46,987 nucleotides of DNA from Gordonia rhizosphera NBRC 16068 (GCF_000298195.1 NZ_BAHC01000060.1:1-46987), one strand, 5' to 3'. Counted from the stretch's first letter, positions 1 to 8,594 are shown. Notes: a model not told the origin generated them from the letters alone. A program made the numbers and translations.

Positions 1-485
1 TCCTTGGCGGCCTCCAGCAGCGTGCCGATGTCGTCGAGGTCATGGCGCACCATGAGGGCCAGTACGTCGCCGGCGGACTCCTCGGACGTCGTCCCGCTGT
101 CGACGTACAGCACCGTCGGGGAATGGAAGTGGATGCCGTTCGGCGACGGCAGCCAGTGCCCACGGTCGGCTCGCGCCCCGGAGCGGCTCGGCGGATGACC
201 GAAGGCTCGTGCGAAGGCCCGCGCGAAACCGTCCATCGAGTCGTACCCGGCGGCGAACGCGGTATCGGTCACCGAGGCCCCGCGCTGCAGTTGCCAGGCG
301 GCGCGTTCGAGCAACACACGGCGCCGTAGCGCCACCGGGGACTCGCCGGTGTGGCGGGTCAGTTGGCGACTGAAATGGAACGGGGACGCGTACGCTCCGG
401 CGGCCATCTCGTCGAGACTGCGTTGGTCGTCGGCGAGCACTGCGTCGAGGAGTTCGCGGATGCGGTCGCGCCCGATGTCGCTCAT
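1..485 (-). CDS. AraC-family helix-turn-helix regulator (C-terminus cut by window edge)
   Basis: The reverse strand is open from an ATG at 485 to the window edge, giving 161 residues with no stop. The first ~100 residues form an AraC/XylS-type double helix-turn-helix. Recruitment-helix-like FHFSRQLTRHTGESP is seen near residues 37-51, and the second motif AAGYDSMDGFARAFARAFG near 80-98 matches the family signature. Having the HTH at the N-terminus, followed by a different domain, is typical of actinobacterial regulators that carry a C-terminal ligand or DinB-like domain. The visible tail (LALMVRHDLDDIGTLLEAA) looks like the start of a DinB-type helix bundle, but that is an inference. It starts 19 bp upstream of the hydrolase stop and may be a separate or distal unit. 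Ligand and targets are unknown. Confidence 0.8.
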   Translation of the reverse strand, partial: MSDIGRDRIRELLDAVLADDQRSLDEMAAGAYASPFHFSRQLTRHTGESPVALRRRVLLERAAWQLQRGASVTDTAFAAGYDSMDGFARAFARAFGHPPSRSGARADRGHWLPSPNGIHFHSPTVLYVDSGTTSEESAGDVLALMVRHDLDDIGTLLEAAK

Positions 486-504
486 GAGAGTCAGTATCCG
501 CCGG

Positions 505-2325
505 TCAGTCACGGGTCAGGCGCGGCAGCAACGCCTGGGTCTTCGCCTCGGTCCAGCCGGGCGGTTGCAGGATCGCCGCCCACGAGTACGGGATCGCCGA
601 CAGGTAGTCGTGGCCGTGTCCGTCCGGGACGCTTGTGGACACCGCCATGTCCGCCGACACCTGAAGGAAGGTCACGAACCGGATCCACCGAGTGGCAGAT
701 AGGACGTCACTGCCGCGAGGTTCTCTGAGCCAGTCCGGCTCGTTGAGGATGAGCCTCGGGCTCCACCAGGTGATCGGGTCGCTGGCGTGCTGCAGGTAGA
801 CGATCCGCGTCGAGTCCCACGGGGCGTCGGGCCGGGAGAGATCGTTCTCGTCGGCGATGAACCGGACCTGGGCTCCGTCGTCGTAGATGGGCAGACGTTG
901 CGGCGATCCCTGGTCACGATCGTAGGTGGTGTCGTTCCACAACGTGTTGTTGAACGTCGGGCCGCTGAACAACGCACCGTCGGTGCGCGCGGCGACCGTC
1001 GGGATGGTGCCGAACGCCGACTCGCCGGCGAAGGATCCGAGGCTCTCACCGAACACGACCAGCTTCGGTCGATCCGCTTCGGGGACCGACCGCACCCGTT
1101 CGGACACCGCCTCGAACAACGCCCGGCCGGCCTGACGCGCGCGTTCCTTGTCGACGAGGAAAGACAGCCAGCTGGGCAGGAACGAGTACTGCATGCTCAC
1201 GATGGCGGTGTCGCCGTTGTACATGTACTCCAGCGAGTCGACGGTGGCCTTGTTCACCCACCCGCTGCCGGTGCTCGAACCGACCGCGACGACCTGGCGT
1301 TCCAGCCCGCCGGTGCGGACGAGTTCGTCGGCGGCGAGCTCGGCGGTCTCGCGGATGCTGTCGGCCGACTTCAGGCCGGCGTAGACGCGGATCGGTTCGG
1401 TGGCCGGTGCGCCGTTGAACAGAGTCAGTGCACCGACGTCGGGTCCGCGGGAGACGAATACACGCCCTTCACGTCCCAGCGATTCCCAGGTCACCAGCGA
1501 ACCCGGCCCGCCCGAGCGCAGCGAGCTGGTGGGCGGCGCGTTGTCGGGTTTCGTCTCCTCGTTCGCCGCCGCAAAGCTGGCGTTGAGCCACTGCATCGAA
1601 TACTTCGCGACGACGCCGTTGAGGATGAAGAAGGTCAGCACGATCACCAGTCCGGCGCCGACGGCCGCGGAGATCCGTGGTGGCGCGAACCGGTTCAACA
1701 GCCGGACCGCCGAGCGGACACCGAAGGCGAACAACCTGCCCAGCGCCATCAGCAGCAGGAAGACGATCGGGGCGATCACCGCGATGATCGGGTACGCCGT
1801 CCAGTCCAGGTGCTCCACACCCATCAGGTCGCGAAGCTCGTTCTGCCAACGCATGAACAAGGCCAGCATGATCACGGTGCCGATCAGCCCGACGGCGGCG
1901 AGGATCAGCCACGCGAGTCGTGCGGCGCTCGGCCACGGGCGATCACGCGAGATCAGGAAACGCGCCAGCCACATGATGAAGACACCGAGCAGGTAGCCGA
2001 CGGCCGCGGATGCGCCGCCGACGATGCCCTGGAACAGGGGGCCGCGCGGTAGGAGCGACGGGGTCATCGAGAACCAGAGGTCGATCAGCGCGATGATTGC
2101 ACCGGCGAACGAGACCCGCTGCAGCTGCCGTGCCCACCAGCCTGCCGCCTTCTCGGAGGTGGGTGCGGTTGCCTGCTCGTCCTCGGTCGTCGTGTCCGTC
2201 GTCTCCGTCTGCACGCTCGTCTCAGCGGCGGCGGGTGCCTCGTCGGGAGTGGGTGCGGGGTCGGTCGTCGCCTCGGATCTGTCCTCGCCAGATGTCACCG
2301 TCTGCTCCTGCGGTCGTGGGAGCAC
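505..2325 (-). CDS. Membrane-anchored alpha/beta hydrolase (Abhydrolase_9 family)
   Basis: This 606-residue protein has an acidic, Thr/Glu/Ala-rich N-terminal 60 residues and about four to five hydrophobic segments (roughly 72-90, 98-122, 136-157, 178-202, 222-240). A soluble alpha/beta-hydrolase domain follows. The nucleophile elbow GESLGS is at 426-431 (Ser428), and a late His in the GHGHDYLSA context can complete the triad. Membrane region plus hydrolase matches the actinobacterial Abhydrolase_9/Abhydrolase_9_N architecture, found in mycobacterial conserved membrane proteins of unknown substrate. A role in lipid or envelope ester metabolism is inference. The start used is GTG; a later start inside the low-complexity tail is possible. 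A 114 bp gap separates it from the same-strand gene upstream. Confidence 0.82.
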   Translation of the reverse strand: MLPRPQEQTVTSGEDRSEATTDPAPTPDEAPAAAETSVQTETTDTTTEDEQATAPTSEKAAGWWARQLQRVSFAGAIIALIDLWFSMTPSLLPRGPLFQGIVGGASAAVGYLLGVFIMWLARFLISRDRPWPSAARLAWLILAAVGLIGTVIMLALFMRWQNELRDLMGVEHLDWTAYPIIAVIAPIVFLLLMALGRLFAFGVRSAVRLLNRFAPPRISAAVGAGLVIVLTFFILNGVVAKYSMQWLNASFAAANEETKPDNAPPTSSLRSGGPGSLVTWESLGREGRVFVSRGPDVGALTLFNGAPATEPIRVYAGLKSADSIRETAELAADELVRTGGLERQVVAVGSSTGSGWVNKATVDSLEYMYNGDTAIVSMQYSFLPSWLSFLVDKERARQAGRALFEAVSERVRSVPEADRPKLVVFGESLGSFAGESAFGTIPTVAARTDGALFSGPTFNNTLWNDTTYDRDQGSPQRLPIYDDGAQVRFIADENDLSRPDAPWDSTRIVYLQHASDPITWWSPRLILNEPDWLREPRGSDVLSATRWIRFVTFLQVSADMAVSTSVPDGHGHDYLSAIPYSWAAILQPPGWTEAKTQALLPRLTRD

Positions 2326-2439
2326 TCACGCTATCAGCCCACCGTTCGACCCGCGGCGTGGCAACGCCCGTCCGTTCGGGCGGATTTCGGCGTCGAGTTC
2401 GGTGGCGTCGAACGAGTGCCAACCGACGTGCCGCAGCCA

Positions 2440-3516
2440 TTACCCGATATAGGTGCCGGTCCCGGTGACCAGCGGGAGATCCAGGGTGGTACGAATCCCC
2501 GACGGACCGTCGATGACCGCCGGGATCGCGTTGACGATCCGTCCGGCCGCCGCGACGATCGCCGCGTGATTGTGATCGCCGTGTGCGCTGGTCGGGCAGA
2601 TGTCGACGCGGTAGGAGGGTTCGCCGACGATCTCCACGCGGTAGCACCCGCCCGGCTGCGCCGGTCGGGCCCAGGACTCACCGAGATCCTCGCGCAGCCG
2701 CGTCACATGTTCGACGACGATCGCGGGTCTGCCGGACACCATGCCGACGATCTCGAAACGCACCGCCGCCCGGGTGCCCGCCGCGACGTGCCCGGACGCG
2801 ATCTCGAAGGCCTCGGGGGCGGCCTGTTCCTCGTAGCGCTCGACGATCTCGTCGACGGTCACGCCGAGCCCGGCCGCCAGCTGGCGGATCGTGGTACCCC
2901 ACGCCAGGCCGAGTACGCCGGGCACGAACAGCATCGGGGTCTCGTCCATCGGCCTCCCGAACCCCATCACCTCGAACATCACGGTGGCACCGTCGTAGGT
3001 GGCGTAGTCGGCGATCTCCATGCAGCGGATCTGCTCGATCTGCTGACACGTCCCGGCCAGGGCGAACGGGATCAGATCGTTGGCGAAGCCCGGATCCACC
3101 CCGGTGATGAAGATGCTCGCCTCGTTCTTGTCCGCGATCGTCTCGAGCTTGGTGATCGCCTTGTCGGGCATCACGCCCCACGGATACTGCAGCGAGCCGG
3201 GTGCCGACCCGACCACGTCGATGCCGGCGCCCAGCAGGCGCAGGCAGTCGTCGTACGCCTCGATCGGACGGGTGTCGCCCATCGCGCAATAGACCGCACA
3301 GTCGGGGTCGGCCGCGATGATCGCCTCGAGGTCGTCGGTGGCCGTCACGCCGGCCGTGTCGCCGTCGACCCCGGCGAGTTCGGCCGCGTCCTTGCCGACC
3401 TTCTCCGGCGACGACACGCACAGCGCAACGAGTTCGAAACGAGGGTCGGCGATGAGCTGCCGCAGCGCCAGGCTCCCGACGTTTCCGGTTCCGACGTGCG
3501 CCACTCGGATGGCCAT
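2440..3516 (-). CDS. DapB-like NAD(P)-dependent dehydrogenase
   Basis: The start is the ATG at 3516 (MAIRVAHVGTGNVG), preceded by AGGAG about 8 bases upstream; a longer open frame to 3567 has no ribosome site. The 358-residue product opens with a Rossmann GTGNVG nucleotide-binding motif and has the dihydrodipicolinate-reductase-like N-terminal fold. The motifs VYCAMGDTRP, the GSAPGSLQYPWG stretch and ITGVDPGFANDL are typical of the actinobacterial family annotated as dihydrodipicolinate reductase or 2,4-diaminopentanoate dehydrogenase-like. It is not expected to be the lysine-pathway DapB, which is shorter (about 250 residues). The true substrate is unknown. It lies divergent from an SDR dehydrogenase across 127 bp, suggesting a shared oxidoreductive (lipid or steroid-like) role, which is inference. 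Confidence 0.75.
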   Translation of the reverse strand: MAIRVAHVGTGNVGSLALRQLIADPRFELVALCVSSPEKVGKDAAELAGVDGDTAGVTATDDLEAIIAADPDCAVYCAMGDTRPIEAYDDCLRLLGAGIDVVGSAPGSLQYPWGVMPDKAITKLETIADKNEASIFITGVDPGFANDLIPFALAGTCQQIEQIRCMEIADYATYDGATVMFEVMGFGRPMDETPMLFVPGVLGLAWGTTIRQLAAGLGVTVDEIVERYEEQAAPEAFEIASGHVAAGTRAAVRFEIVGMVSGRPAIVVEHVTRLREDLGESWARPAQPGGCYRVEIVGEPSYRVDICPTSAHGDHNHAAIVAAAGRIVNAIPAVIDGPSGIRTTLDLPLVTGTGTYIG

Positions 3517-3597
3517 GGTTCGCTCCTCGCGCTGGTCAGGTGAACATTTGTCCGGACTAGTGTCCATATCAGTAGAGCACGATGTCGGGCACCACGG

Positions 3598-3637
3598 TAG
3601 AACCTGTTCTCATTTGCGCGTTGACCAGGTAACCTGG
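3598..3637 (+). promoter_or_regulatory. SDR promoter with two palindromic operator candidates
   Basis: A -35-like TTCTCA (3607-3612) and a -10-like TAACCT (3630-3635) are 17 bases apart, and the -10 ends 8 bases before the SDR start codon, so transcription could begin at or near the ATG. AGAAC-CT-GTTCT (3599-3610) overlaps the -35. With flanking bases it reads TAGAACCTGTTCTC, one base short of the KstR consensus TNNAACNNGTTNNA. CCAGGT-A-ACCTGG (3625-3637) is a perfect 13 bp palindrome over the -10. Control by a TetR-type repressor is inferred. Confidence 0.5.
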
Positions 3638-3643
3638 CTCGCC

Positions 3644-4378
3644 ATGGGACGTGTGGACGACAAGGTCGCGGTGATCAGCGGTGGTTCTCGAGGCATGGGG
3701 GCATCACATGCGCGGATGCTCGTGGCGGAAGGCGCGAAGGTCGTCATCGGCGACATCCTCGACGACGAGGGCAAGGCACTGGCCGACGAACTCGGTGCTG
3801 CCGCCCGGTATGTCCACCTCGACGTGACCTCGCCCGAGGACTGGGCCGCGGCGGTGGGCACGGCGGTCGACGAGTTCGGCAAGCTCGACGTGCTCGTCAA
3901 CAACGCCGGCATCGTCAACGGCAGTTCGCTGCAGAAGTTCCGCCTCGACAAGTGGCAGCAGATTCTCGACGTCAACCTGACCGGGACCTTCCTCGGCATG
4001 CAGGCCGCGGTCGAGCCGATGATGGCGGCGGGCGGCGGATCGATCATCAACGTGTCGTCGGTGGAGGGACTGCGCGGAAGCCCCTGGGCGCATGGTTATG
4101 TGGCGTCCAAGTGGGGTGTACGCGGGCTGGCCAAATCGGCCGCGCTGGAACTGGCCCCGCACAACATCCGGGTCAACTCCATCCACCCCGGCATGATCCG
4201 GACGCCGATGACCGAGGGTTTGCCGGAAGACATCGTCAAGACCCCGCTGGGCCGCGCGGCGGAGTCGAGCGAGGTCTCCACATTCATCGTGTTCCTCGCC
4301 AGCGACGAATCCTCGTACGCCACCGGGACGGAGTTCGTGATGGACGGCGGGCTGACCGCCGACGTCCCCCACAACTGA
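3644..4378 (+). CDS. SDR-family oxidoreductase, 3-alpha/20-beta-hydroxysteroid dehydrogenase-like
   Basis: The 244-residue product from ATG 3644 (MGRVDDKVAV) is a classical short-chain dehydrogenase. The cofactor glycine motif is SGGSRGMG near residue 15, NNAG is near 90, the catalytic Ser is in the INVSSVEG stretch, and the YxxxK motif is YVASK. The C-terminal half (HPGMIRTPMT, then ATGTEFVMDGG) is typical of FabG3-like hydroxysteroid/3-ketoacyl reductases of Mycobacteriales. The canonical TG of the first motif is replaced by SG. Expected reaction: NAD(P)-dependent interconversion of a hydroxyl and a keto group on a steroid or acyl substrate. Upstream in-frame sequence to 3317 overlaps the divergent gene and is not used. 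The promoter palindromes support regulated expression. Confidence 0.85.
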   Translation: MGRVDDKVAVISGGSRGMGASHARMLVAEGAKVVIGDILDDEGKALADELGAAARYVHLDVTSPEDWAAAVGTAVDEFGKLDVLVNNAGIVNGSSLQKFRLDKWQQILDVNLTGTFLGMQAAVEPMMAAGGGSIINVSSVEGLRGSPWAHGYVASKWGVRGLAKSAALELAPHNIRVNSIHPGMIRTPMTEGLPEDIVKTPLGRAAESSEVSTFIVFLASDESSYATGTEFVMDGGLTADVPHN

Positions 4379-4436
4379 TCGGTACTTCTCGGCGATTGGC
4401 GCAGCGAGCGCTCCTCGCGCATGGCAGAGTACGGGC

Positions 4437-5144
4437 GTGCCGTCGCGAACCCGATCCGTGTGGCTGCTGATCGGCGTCATCGCCACGTTGGTGGCCACCA
4501 ACGTGATCGCGCACTTCACCTCACGGTGGGCCAACCTGTTGGCCGTTCCCGTCGCGGCAGTGCTGCTGGCGATCGGCACCCGGCTGGCCGGTCTGCAGTG
4601 GCGTGAGATGGGGCTCAGTCGTTCCGAGCTCCGCGCGGGCGTGATCTACGCGCTGGGCGCCGCGGTCGCCGTGTTCGGGATCGTGTCGGTGGCGGTGGCC
4701 ATTCCCGCGACACGCCAGTTCTTCCTCAACGACCGGTACGACAGTGCGTCGTCCGCGCTGCTCGCGGCGCTGGTGGTGATCCCGTTGCAGACGGTGTTAC
4801 CGGAGGAACTGATGTTCCGCGGTGTGCTGCAGGGTGCGCTCGGGCGGTTGTTCGGGGTGCGGGGGACCCTCACCCTCGGGGCGATCCTGTTCGGGTTCTG
4901 GCACGTCAGTTCGTCGCTCGGACTGACCTCCGGAAACCAGGGCCTCAGCGACGTGCTCGGCTCGGGGGTGGCGGCGCAGATCGCCGGGATCGCGGGTGCG
5001 GTGGCGGCGACCGCAGCGGCCGGACTCGTCCTGGGTTGGCTGCGTTGGCGCACCACGAGTCTGCTGGCGCCCGTGGCGCTTCACTGGGCACTCAATGCCA
5101 CCGGTGCACTCGGCGCGGCGGTGGCCTGGCACCTGCCGAGGTGA
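4437..5144 (+). CDS. CPBP-family intramembrane metalloprotease
   Basis: This polytopic membrane protein (235 residues from a GTG start) has hydrophobic segments near 5-20, 27-47, 62-85, 100-125, 135-160, 178-203 and 212-230. The CPBP/Abi (CAAX protease and bacteriocin-processing) signature is complete: EELMFRG (EExxxR) near residue 122, FGFWH (FxxxH) near 152, and HWALN (HxxxN) near 220. Members cleave substrates within the membrane or act in bacteriocin self-immunity; the substrate here is unknown. It follows the SDR gene by 58 bp on the same strand but is functionally unrelated, and it is convergent with upp. Confidence 0.87.
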   Translation: MPSRTRSVWLLIGVIATLVATNVIAHFTSRWANLLAVPVAAVLLAIGTRLAGLQWREMGLSRSELRAGVIYALGAAVAVFGIVSVAVAIPATRQFFLNDRYDSASSALLAALVVIPLQTVLPEELMFRGVLQGALGRLFGVRGTLTLGAILFGFWHVSSSLGLTSGNQGLSDVLGSGVAAQIAGIAGAVAATAAAGLVLGWLRWRTTSLLAPVALHWALNATGALGAAVAWHLPR

Positions 5145-5163
5145 TCCTGCGGCGGGCTCCAGG

Positions 5164-5793
5164 TCAGGTGGTGCCGAAGATCCGGTCTCCGGCATCGCCG
5201 AGACCCGGGACGATGTAGCCGTGCTCGTCGAGTCCCCGGTCGACGGCCGCGGTGAAGATCGGTACGTCGGGGTGTGCGGCGCGCAGCGTGTCGATGCCCT
5301 GCGGACATGTCAGGAGGCAGACGAATTTGATCGACCGCGGCGAGTATTCCTTGATCCGATCGACCGCCGCCACCGCGGAGTGCCCGGTGGCGAGCATCGG
5401 ATCGACCACCACGACGTCGCGTTCGGCGAGGTCGCCGGGCATCTTGAAGTAGTACTCGACGGCGACGAGCGTCTTGGGATCGCGATAGAGCCCGATGTGC
5501 CCGACCCGGGCCCCCGGGACGACGGTCAGCATGCCGTCGACGATGCCGGTACCGGCCCGCAGGATCGAGGCGAACACCACCTTCTTGCCGTCGATGACGT
5601 TGGCCGTCATCGTCTCCAACGGCGTCTCGATCGTCACCGGATGCATCGGGATGTCGTGCAGCACCTCGTATGCCATCAGGGTGGAGATCTCGTTGAGCAG
5701 CCGGCGGAAATCGTTGGTGGAGGTGTCCTTCCGGCGCATCAGGGTCAACTTGTGTTGTACCAGCGGATGATCGATCAGAACCACGTCGTCCAT
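5164..5793 (-). CDS. upp: Uracil phosphoribosyltransferase
   Basis: The 209-residue enzyme converts uracil and PRPP to UMP. The PRPP-binding loop [13 protein letters not shown] is near residues 126-138, and the C-terminal [12 protein letters not shown] is the uracil-binding segment of Upp. Its length matches the family. It is the last gene of a reverse-strand operon after URC1 and URC4, starting 18 bp after the URC4 stop. In fungi the same three activities (URC1, URC4, and URC6, the phosphoribosyltransferase) form the reductase-independent uracil-degradation pathway. Here Upp therefore probably feeds uracil into catabolism as well as salvage. Confidence 0.96.
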   Translation of the reverse strand: MDDVVLIDHPLVQHKLTLMRRKDTSTNDFRRLLNEISTLMAYEVLHDIPMHPVTIETPLETMTANVIDGKKVVFASILRAGTGIVDGMLTVVPGARVGHIGLYRDPKTLVAVEYYFKMPGDLAERDVVVVDPMLATGHSAVAAVDRIKEYSPRSIKFVCLLTCPQGIDTLRAAHPDVPIFTAAVDRGLDEHGYIVPGLGDAGDRIFGTT

Positions 5794-5811
5794 GTGTCCG
5801 TCCTTGTCCGT

Positions 5812-7065
5812 TCAGAAGACCGTGCCGTCGCTGTCGATCGTCAGTGGTGGTAGCCCGCCCCGAAGCCGTCCGGCGAGCGCGCGTCCCGCCGCCCAGGTGC
5901 CCCCTTCGAGGACACACGCGAGCGGTAGTCGATCGGCGCCGACGCCAAGTGCGCCGCGCACCAGCGGCGCGACCTCGTCGAGCAGCGCGACGGTGACGGC
6001 TCGCCACTCGACCACGAGTTCGTCATCGACGGTCCAGATGTGCTGGGCGAGAAGAGGATCACGCAGCCGGAGTACTCCGGTATCCAGGAGGAGCCCACCG
6101 TTGCGGTATTCGGGTAACCCGGTCAGCTTGTCGATGCCGCCGACCTCGACGCCCGACCATGCGAACGGCTCCAGAAGCGAGTAGGTCAACCACTGCGACA
6201 GCTTGTGGAACGGCATCCAGCCGTCGGTGGCGCCGGGGCCGCGCACCGCGTCGTGCCGCCAGCAGTCACCGACCGGGATGCCGTCGATCATGTTGTCCGA
6301 CAGCCAGATCCCCGACAGGGTGCGCAACAGCAGGGAGAGGATGTCGTGTGCCTCGGGCGCCTCGGACGCGATCACCGTGTCGTAGATGTGACCGGGTCGG
6401 CCCTCGGGGCCGAATACGTCCGGCTGCCGTGCGAGGGCGTCACCGAGCCGACGCAACAGCGCGGCGCGGCCCTCCAACCCGACGATCCGATTGGCGGTGT
6501 CGACCTGGAACACGCGTTGCAGCGACTCGGTGGAGATGGCCCGCATTGCGGTGGCGTCGACGCGGAGCGGATGCTGCGGATCGCCGGAGAAGACCCCGGC
6601 GAGGAATCCGTGCCAGCTCGCCACCGCCAGGCCCTCGGATCTGGCGATGCGCAGATCGGTGTCGGCTTCGTGGAAGCTCCAGTCCGGTCCGGCACCCGCG
6701 TCGAGCAGCACACTCACGACGGCCAGGTCGATGAGGGTGCGGGCGCGCTCGGCGGCGTCGCGCGGCAGCCGATCATCGGCTCCGGCAAGACGATCCACCC
6801 CCGCGGCCTCGAAATGCCGCCATCGGCTGTGGAACGGGATCGTCAGGTCCGGGTAACGCCGACGGGTCACGTCGGCGACGGTATCGGCCGCCGCCACGAG
6901 CGCGTCGTCGTCGACGGTGAACCAGCGCGACTCCCCGGACCGGGCACGGGCGAGCAGTTGTGTGGCCCGTTCCCGGATCGCCGCGGTGCGGCGCAGACGA
7001 TCGACCGCCGCGAACGGCGCGTCGGCCCGGTGATCGGTCACCGCGGGGCCGGCCCCGATGCTCAC
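5812..7065 (-). CDS. URC4/urg3-type protein (DUF1688), uracil catabolism
   Basis: The start is GTG at 7065, because its GTGA overlaps the URC1 stop by 4 bases; the longer frame reaching 7353 lies over URC1 and is rejected. The 417-residue product is cytoplasmic with no membrane segment. It carries family features such as VTRRYPDLTIPFHSRWRHF-like N-terminal sequence, DSDGTVF at the C-terminus, and LLLDTGVLRLRD in the last quarter. URC4/DUF1688 proteins are required for growth on uracil as nitrogen source in Lachancea kluyveri, but their chemistry is not securely known. Position between URC1 and Upp and translational coupling support the same pathway here. Confidence 0.88.
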   Translation of the reverse strand: MSIGAGPAVTDHRADAPFAAVDRLRRTAAIRERATQLLARARSGESRWFTVDDDALVAAADTVADVTRRRYPDLTIPFHSRWRHFEAAGVDRLAGADDRLPRDAAERARTLIDLAVVSVLLDAGAGPDWSFHEADTDLRIARSEGLAVASWHGFLAGVFSGDPQHPLRVDATAMRAISTESLQRVFQVDTANRIVGLEGRAALLRRLGDALARQPDVFGPEGRPGHIYDTVIASEAPEAHDILSLLLRTLSGIWLSDNMIDGIPVGDCWRHDAVRGPGATDGWMPFHKLSQWLTYSLLEPFAWSGVEVGGIDKLTGLPEYRNGGLLLDTGVLRLRDPLLAQHIWTVDDELVVEWRAVTVALLDEVAPLVRGALGVGADRLPLACVLEGGTWAAGRALAGRLRGGLPPLTIDSDGTVF

Positions 7066-8345
7066 GTGTCCAGTCCTCGGCCCTTGGCCCTGGCGAGTTC
7101 GGCGGCGTCGGGAACCGGTCCGGGAGTGAAGTAACCAGCGGCCATCTTGGCGTCGATCTCCACCCTGGCGTCGTCGGGGATCAGGTCGTCGGGGATGTTG
7201 ACCCGTTCGCCGACCGAGATACCGGCGCCGGTGATCGCGTCGTATTTCATGTTGCTCATGGAGACGAGCCGATGGATCTTGCGCACGCCGAGCCAGTGCA
7301 GCACGTCGGGCATCAGTTCCTGGAAACGCATGTCCTGAACGCCCGCGACACATTCGGTGCGGGCGAAGTACTGGTCGGCGGTGTCACCGCCCTCCTGACG
7401 TTTGCGGGCGTTGTACACGAGGAACTTGGTCACCTCGCCGAGCGCGCGACCTTCCTTGCGTGAGTACGCAACCAGACCCACCCCACCACGTTGGGCGCCG
7501 AGGATGCACTCCTCGATCGCGTGGGTGAGGTAGGGACGACAGGTGCAGATGTCGGACCCGAAGACGTCAGAGCCGTTGCATTCGTCGTGGACCCGAGCGG
7601 TCAATTCCACGGAGGGATTCGCGAGATCGTGGGGGTCGCCGAAGATGTAGACGGTCTGACCGCCGATCGGCGGCAGGAAGACCTCGAGGTCCGAGCGGGT
7701 GACGAGCTCCGGGTACATGCCACCGGTCTCCTCGAACAGGACACGACGCAGGTCGGCCTCCGAACACCCGAACCGCTGGGCCACGCTCGGCAGGTGCCAG
7801 ACCGGTTCGACCGCGGCCTTGGTGACCAGCGCCGCACCGGACTCCAGCAGGAACCGGCCGTCGGGCTTGAGGCGTCCCTTCGCGATGGCCTCGGCGATCT
7901 CCGGCAGGGCGACGTGGGCCTTGGTGACGGCGATGGTGGGCCGGATGTCGCGCCCGGCGGCGAGATCGTCGGCGAACGCCTCGGCCGTCATCGCGCCCCA
8001 CGGGTCCAGGCTGACGATCGCGTCGGGGTCGGCCCACTGGGGGTACGGGCCGATGACGTCGGTGGGTGCAGTGTTGGTGAGGTCGGCGCGATGCTCACGC
8101 GACAGGGCACCCGCCGCAACCGCGAGGGCGCGGTAAACGCTGTAGGACCCGCTGTGGGTGCCGATGACGTTGCGATCCGACCGGCGCGAGGTCGTGCCGA
8201 TCACCGGCCCGCGCTCGGCGGCGGTCGAGGCTCCCCAGCTGATGGTGCGCGCGTCGAGGCCGCCGCTGTGGGACGTCAGGCGGATGTGGCGGACAGCCGG
8301 GGTCGGCCCCGGTGTGAGCGCATTCGGGCTCAGGTCTGCGGTCAT
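7062..8345 (-). CDS. URC1/urg1-type GTP cyclohydrolase II homologue
   Basis: The 427-residue protein starts at ATG 8345 with GGGAGC upstream. An N-terminal extension of about 200 residues (GTP_CH_N type) precedes a RibA-like domain. Cys256, Cys267 and Cys269 have the C-x10-C-x-C spacing of the RibA zinc site, and AYSRKEGRALGEVTK is in the place of RibA's RQEGRGIGL. There is no RibB (DHBP synthase) domain and no neighbouring rib genes, which argues against riboflavin synthesis. In the URC pathway the URC1 enzyme is proposed to open the pyrimidine ring of a uridine nucleotide. First gene of the URC1-URC4-upp operon; its promoter lies in the 249 bp divergent spacer. Confidence 0.9.
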   Translation of the reverse strand: MTADLSPNALTPGPTPAVRHIRLTSHSGGLDARTISWGASTAAERGPVIGTTSRRSDRNVIGTHSGSYSVYRALAVAAGALSREHRADLTNTAPTDVIGPYPQWADPDAIVSLDPWGAMTAEAFADDLAAGRDIRPTIAVTKAHVALPEIAEAIAKGRLKPDGRFLLESGAALVTKAAVEPVWHLPSVAQRFGCSEADLRRVLFEETGGMYPELVTRSDLEVFLPPIGGQTVYIFGDPHDLANPSVELTARVHDECNGSDVFGSDICTCRPYLTHAIEECILGAQRGGVGLVAYSRKEGRALGEVTKFLVYNARKRQEGGDTADQYFARTECVAGVQDMRFQELMPDVLHWLGVRKIHRLVSMSNMKYDAITGAGISVGERVNIPDDLIPDDARVEIDAKMAAGYFTPGPVPDAAELARAKGRGLDT

Positions 8346-8492
8346 GATCAGCTCCCGTCCGTCCTCGGCGACCCCGGCGACTGCCGCAGTCGACCACTGG
8401 AAAGCGCCAGCATAACGACAATTCCGCGATGGTGCCGGATGACCAGTTCAGCCGGGTGAGACGGGCCTGCCGGGGCCGGTGTGTCGCACTGT

Positions 8493-8508
8493 GCGCAAGG
8501 AGTTGCGC
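8493..8508. promoter_or_regulatory. Inverted repeat in the URC1 / RibD-C divergent spacer
   Basis: GCGCAA-GGAG-TTGCGC is a perfect 6 bp inverted repeat with a 4-base centre, between the divergent URC1 (start 8345) and RibD-C-like (start 8595) genes. It sits about 150 bp upstream of URC1 and 87 bp upstream of the other gene. It could be a repressor site for the uracil operon, but in sequence of this GC content a 6 bp arm alone is weak evidence. No other strong element was seen in 8346-8594. Confidence 0.25.
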
Positions 8509-8594
8509 CGGACGCGGTCCGATGATTTCGCCCGACCGTCGGAGTCAATACGGGTACGTTGCCGAACGCACCACTCATCAACAGGAGGCATAAC

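Noticed and set aside
787..2052. 421-residue forward frame opposite the membrane hydrolase
   Set aside because: It is an Arg/Gly/Asp-rich antisense shadow of high-GC coding DNA; the reverse frame has membrane segments and a GESLGS motif.
2416..3543. 375-residue forward frame over the DapB-like gene
   Set aside because: Compositionally a shadow; the reverse gene has a Rossmann motif and ribosome site.
5081..6007. 308-residue reverse frame across upp and URC4
   Set aside because: Arg-rich shadow frame crossing two well-identified genes in another frame.
7066..7353. N-terminal extension of URC4 into URC1
   Set aside because: It overlaps the conserved C-terminus of URC1 and has no homology-like sequence; the GTGA overlap gives a better start.
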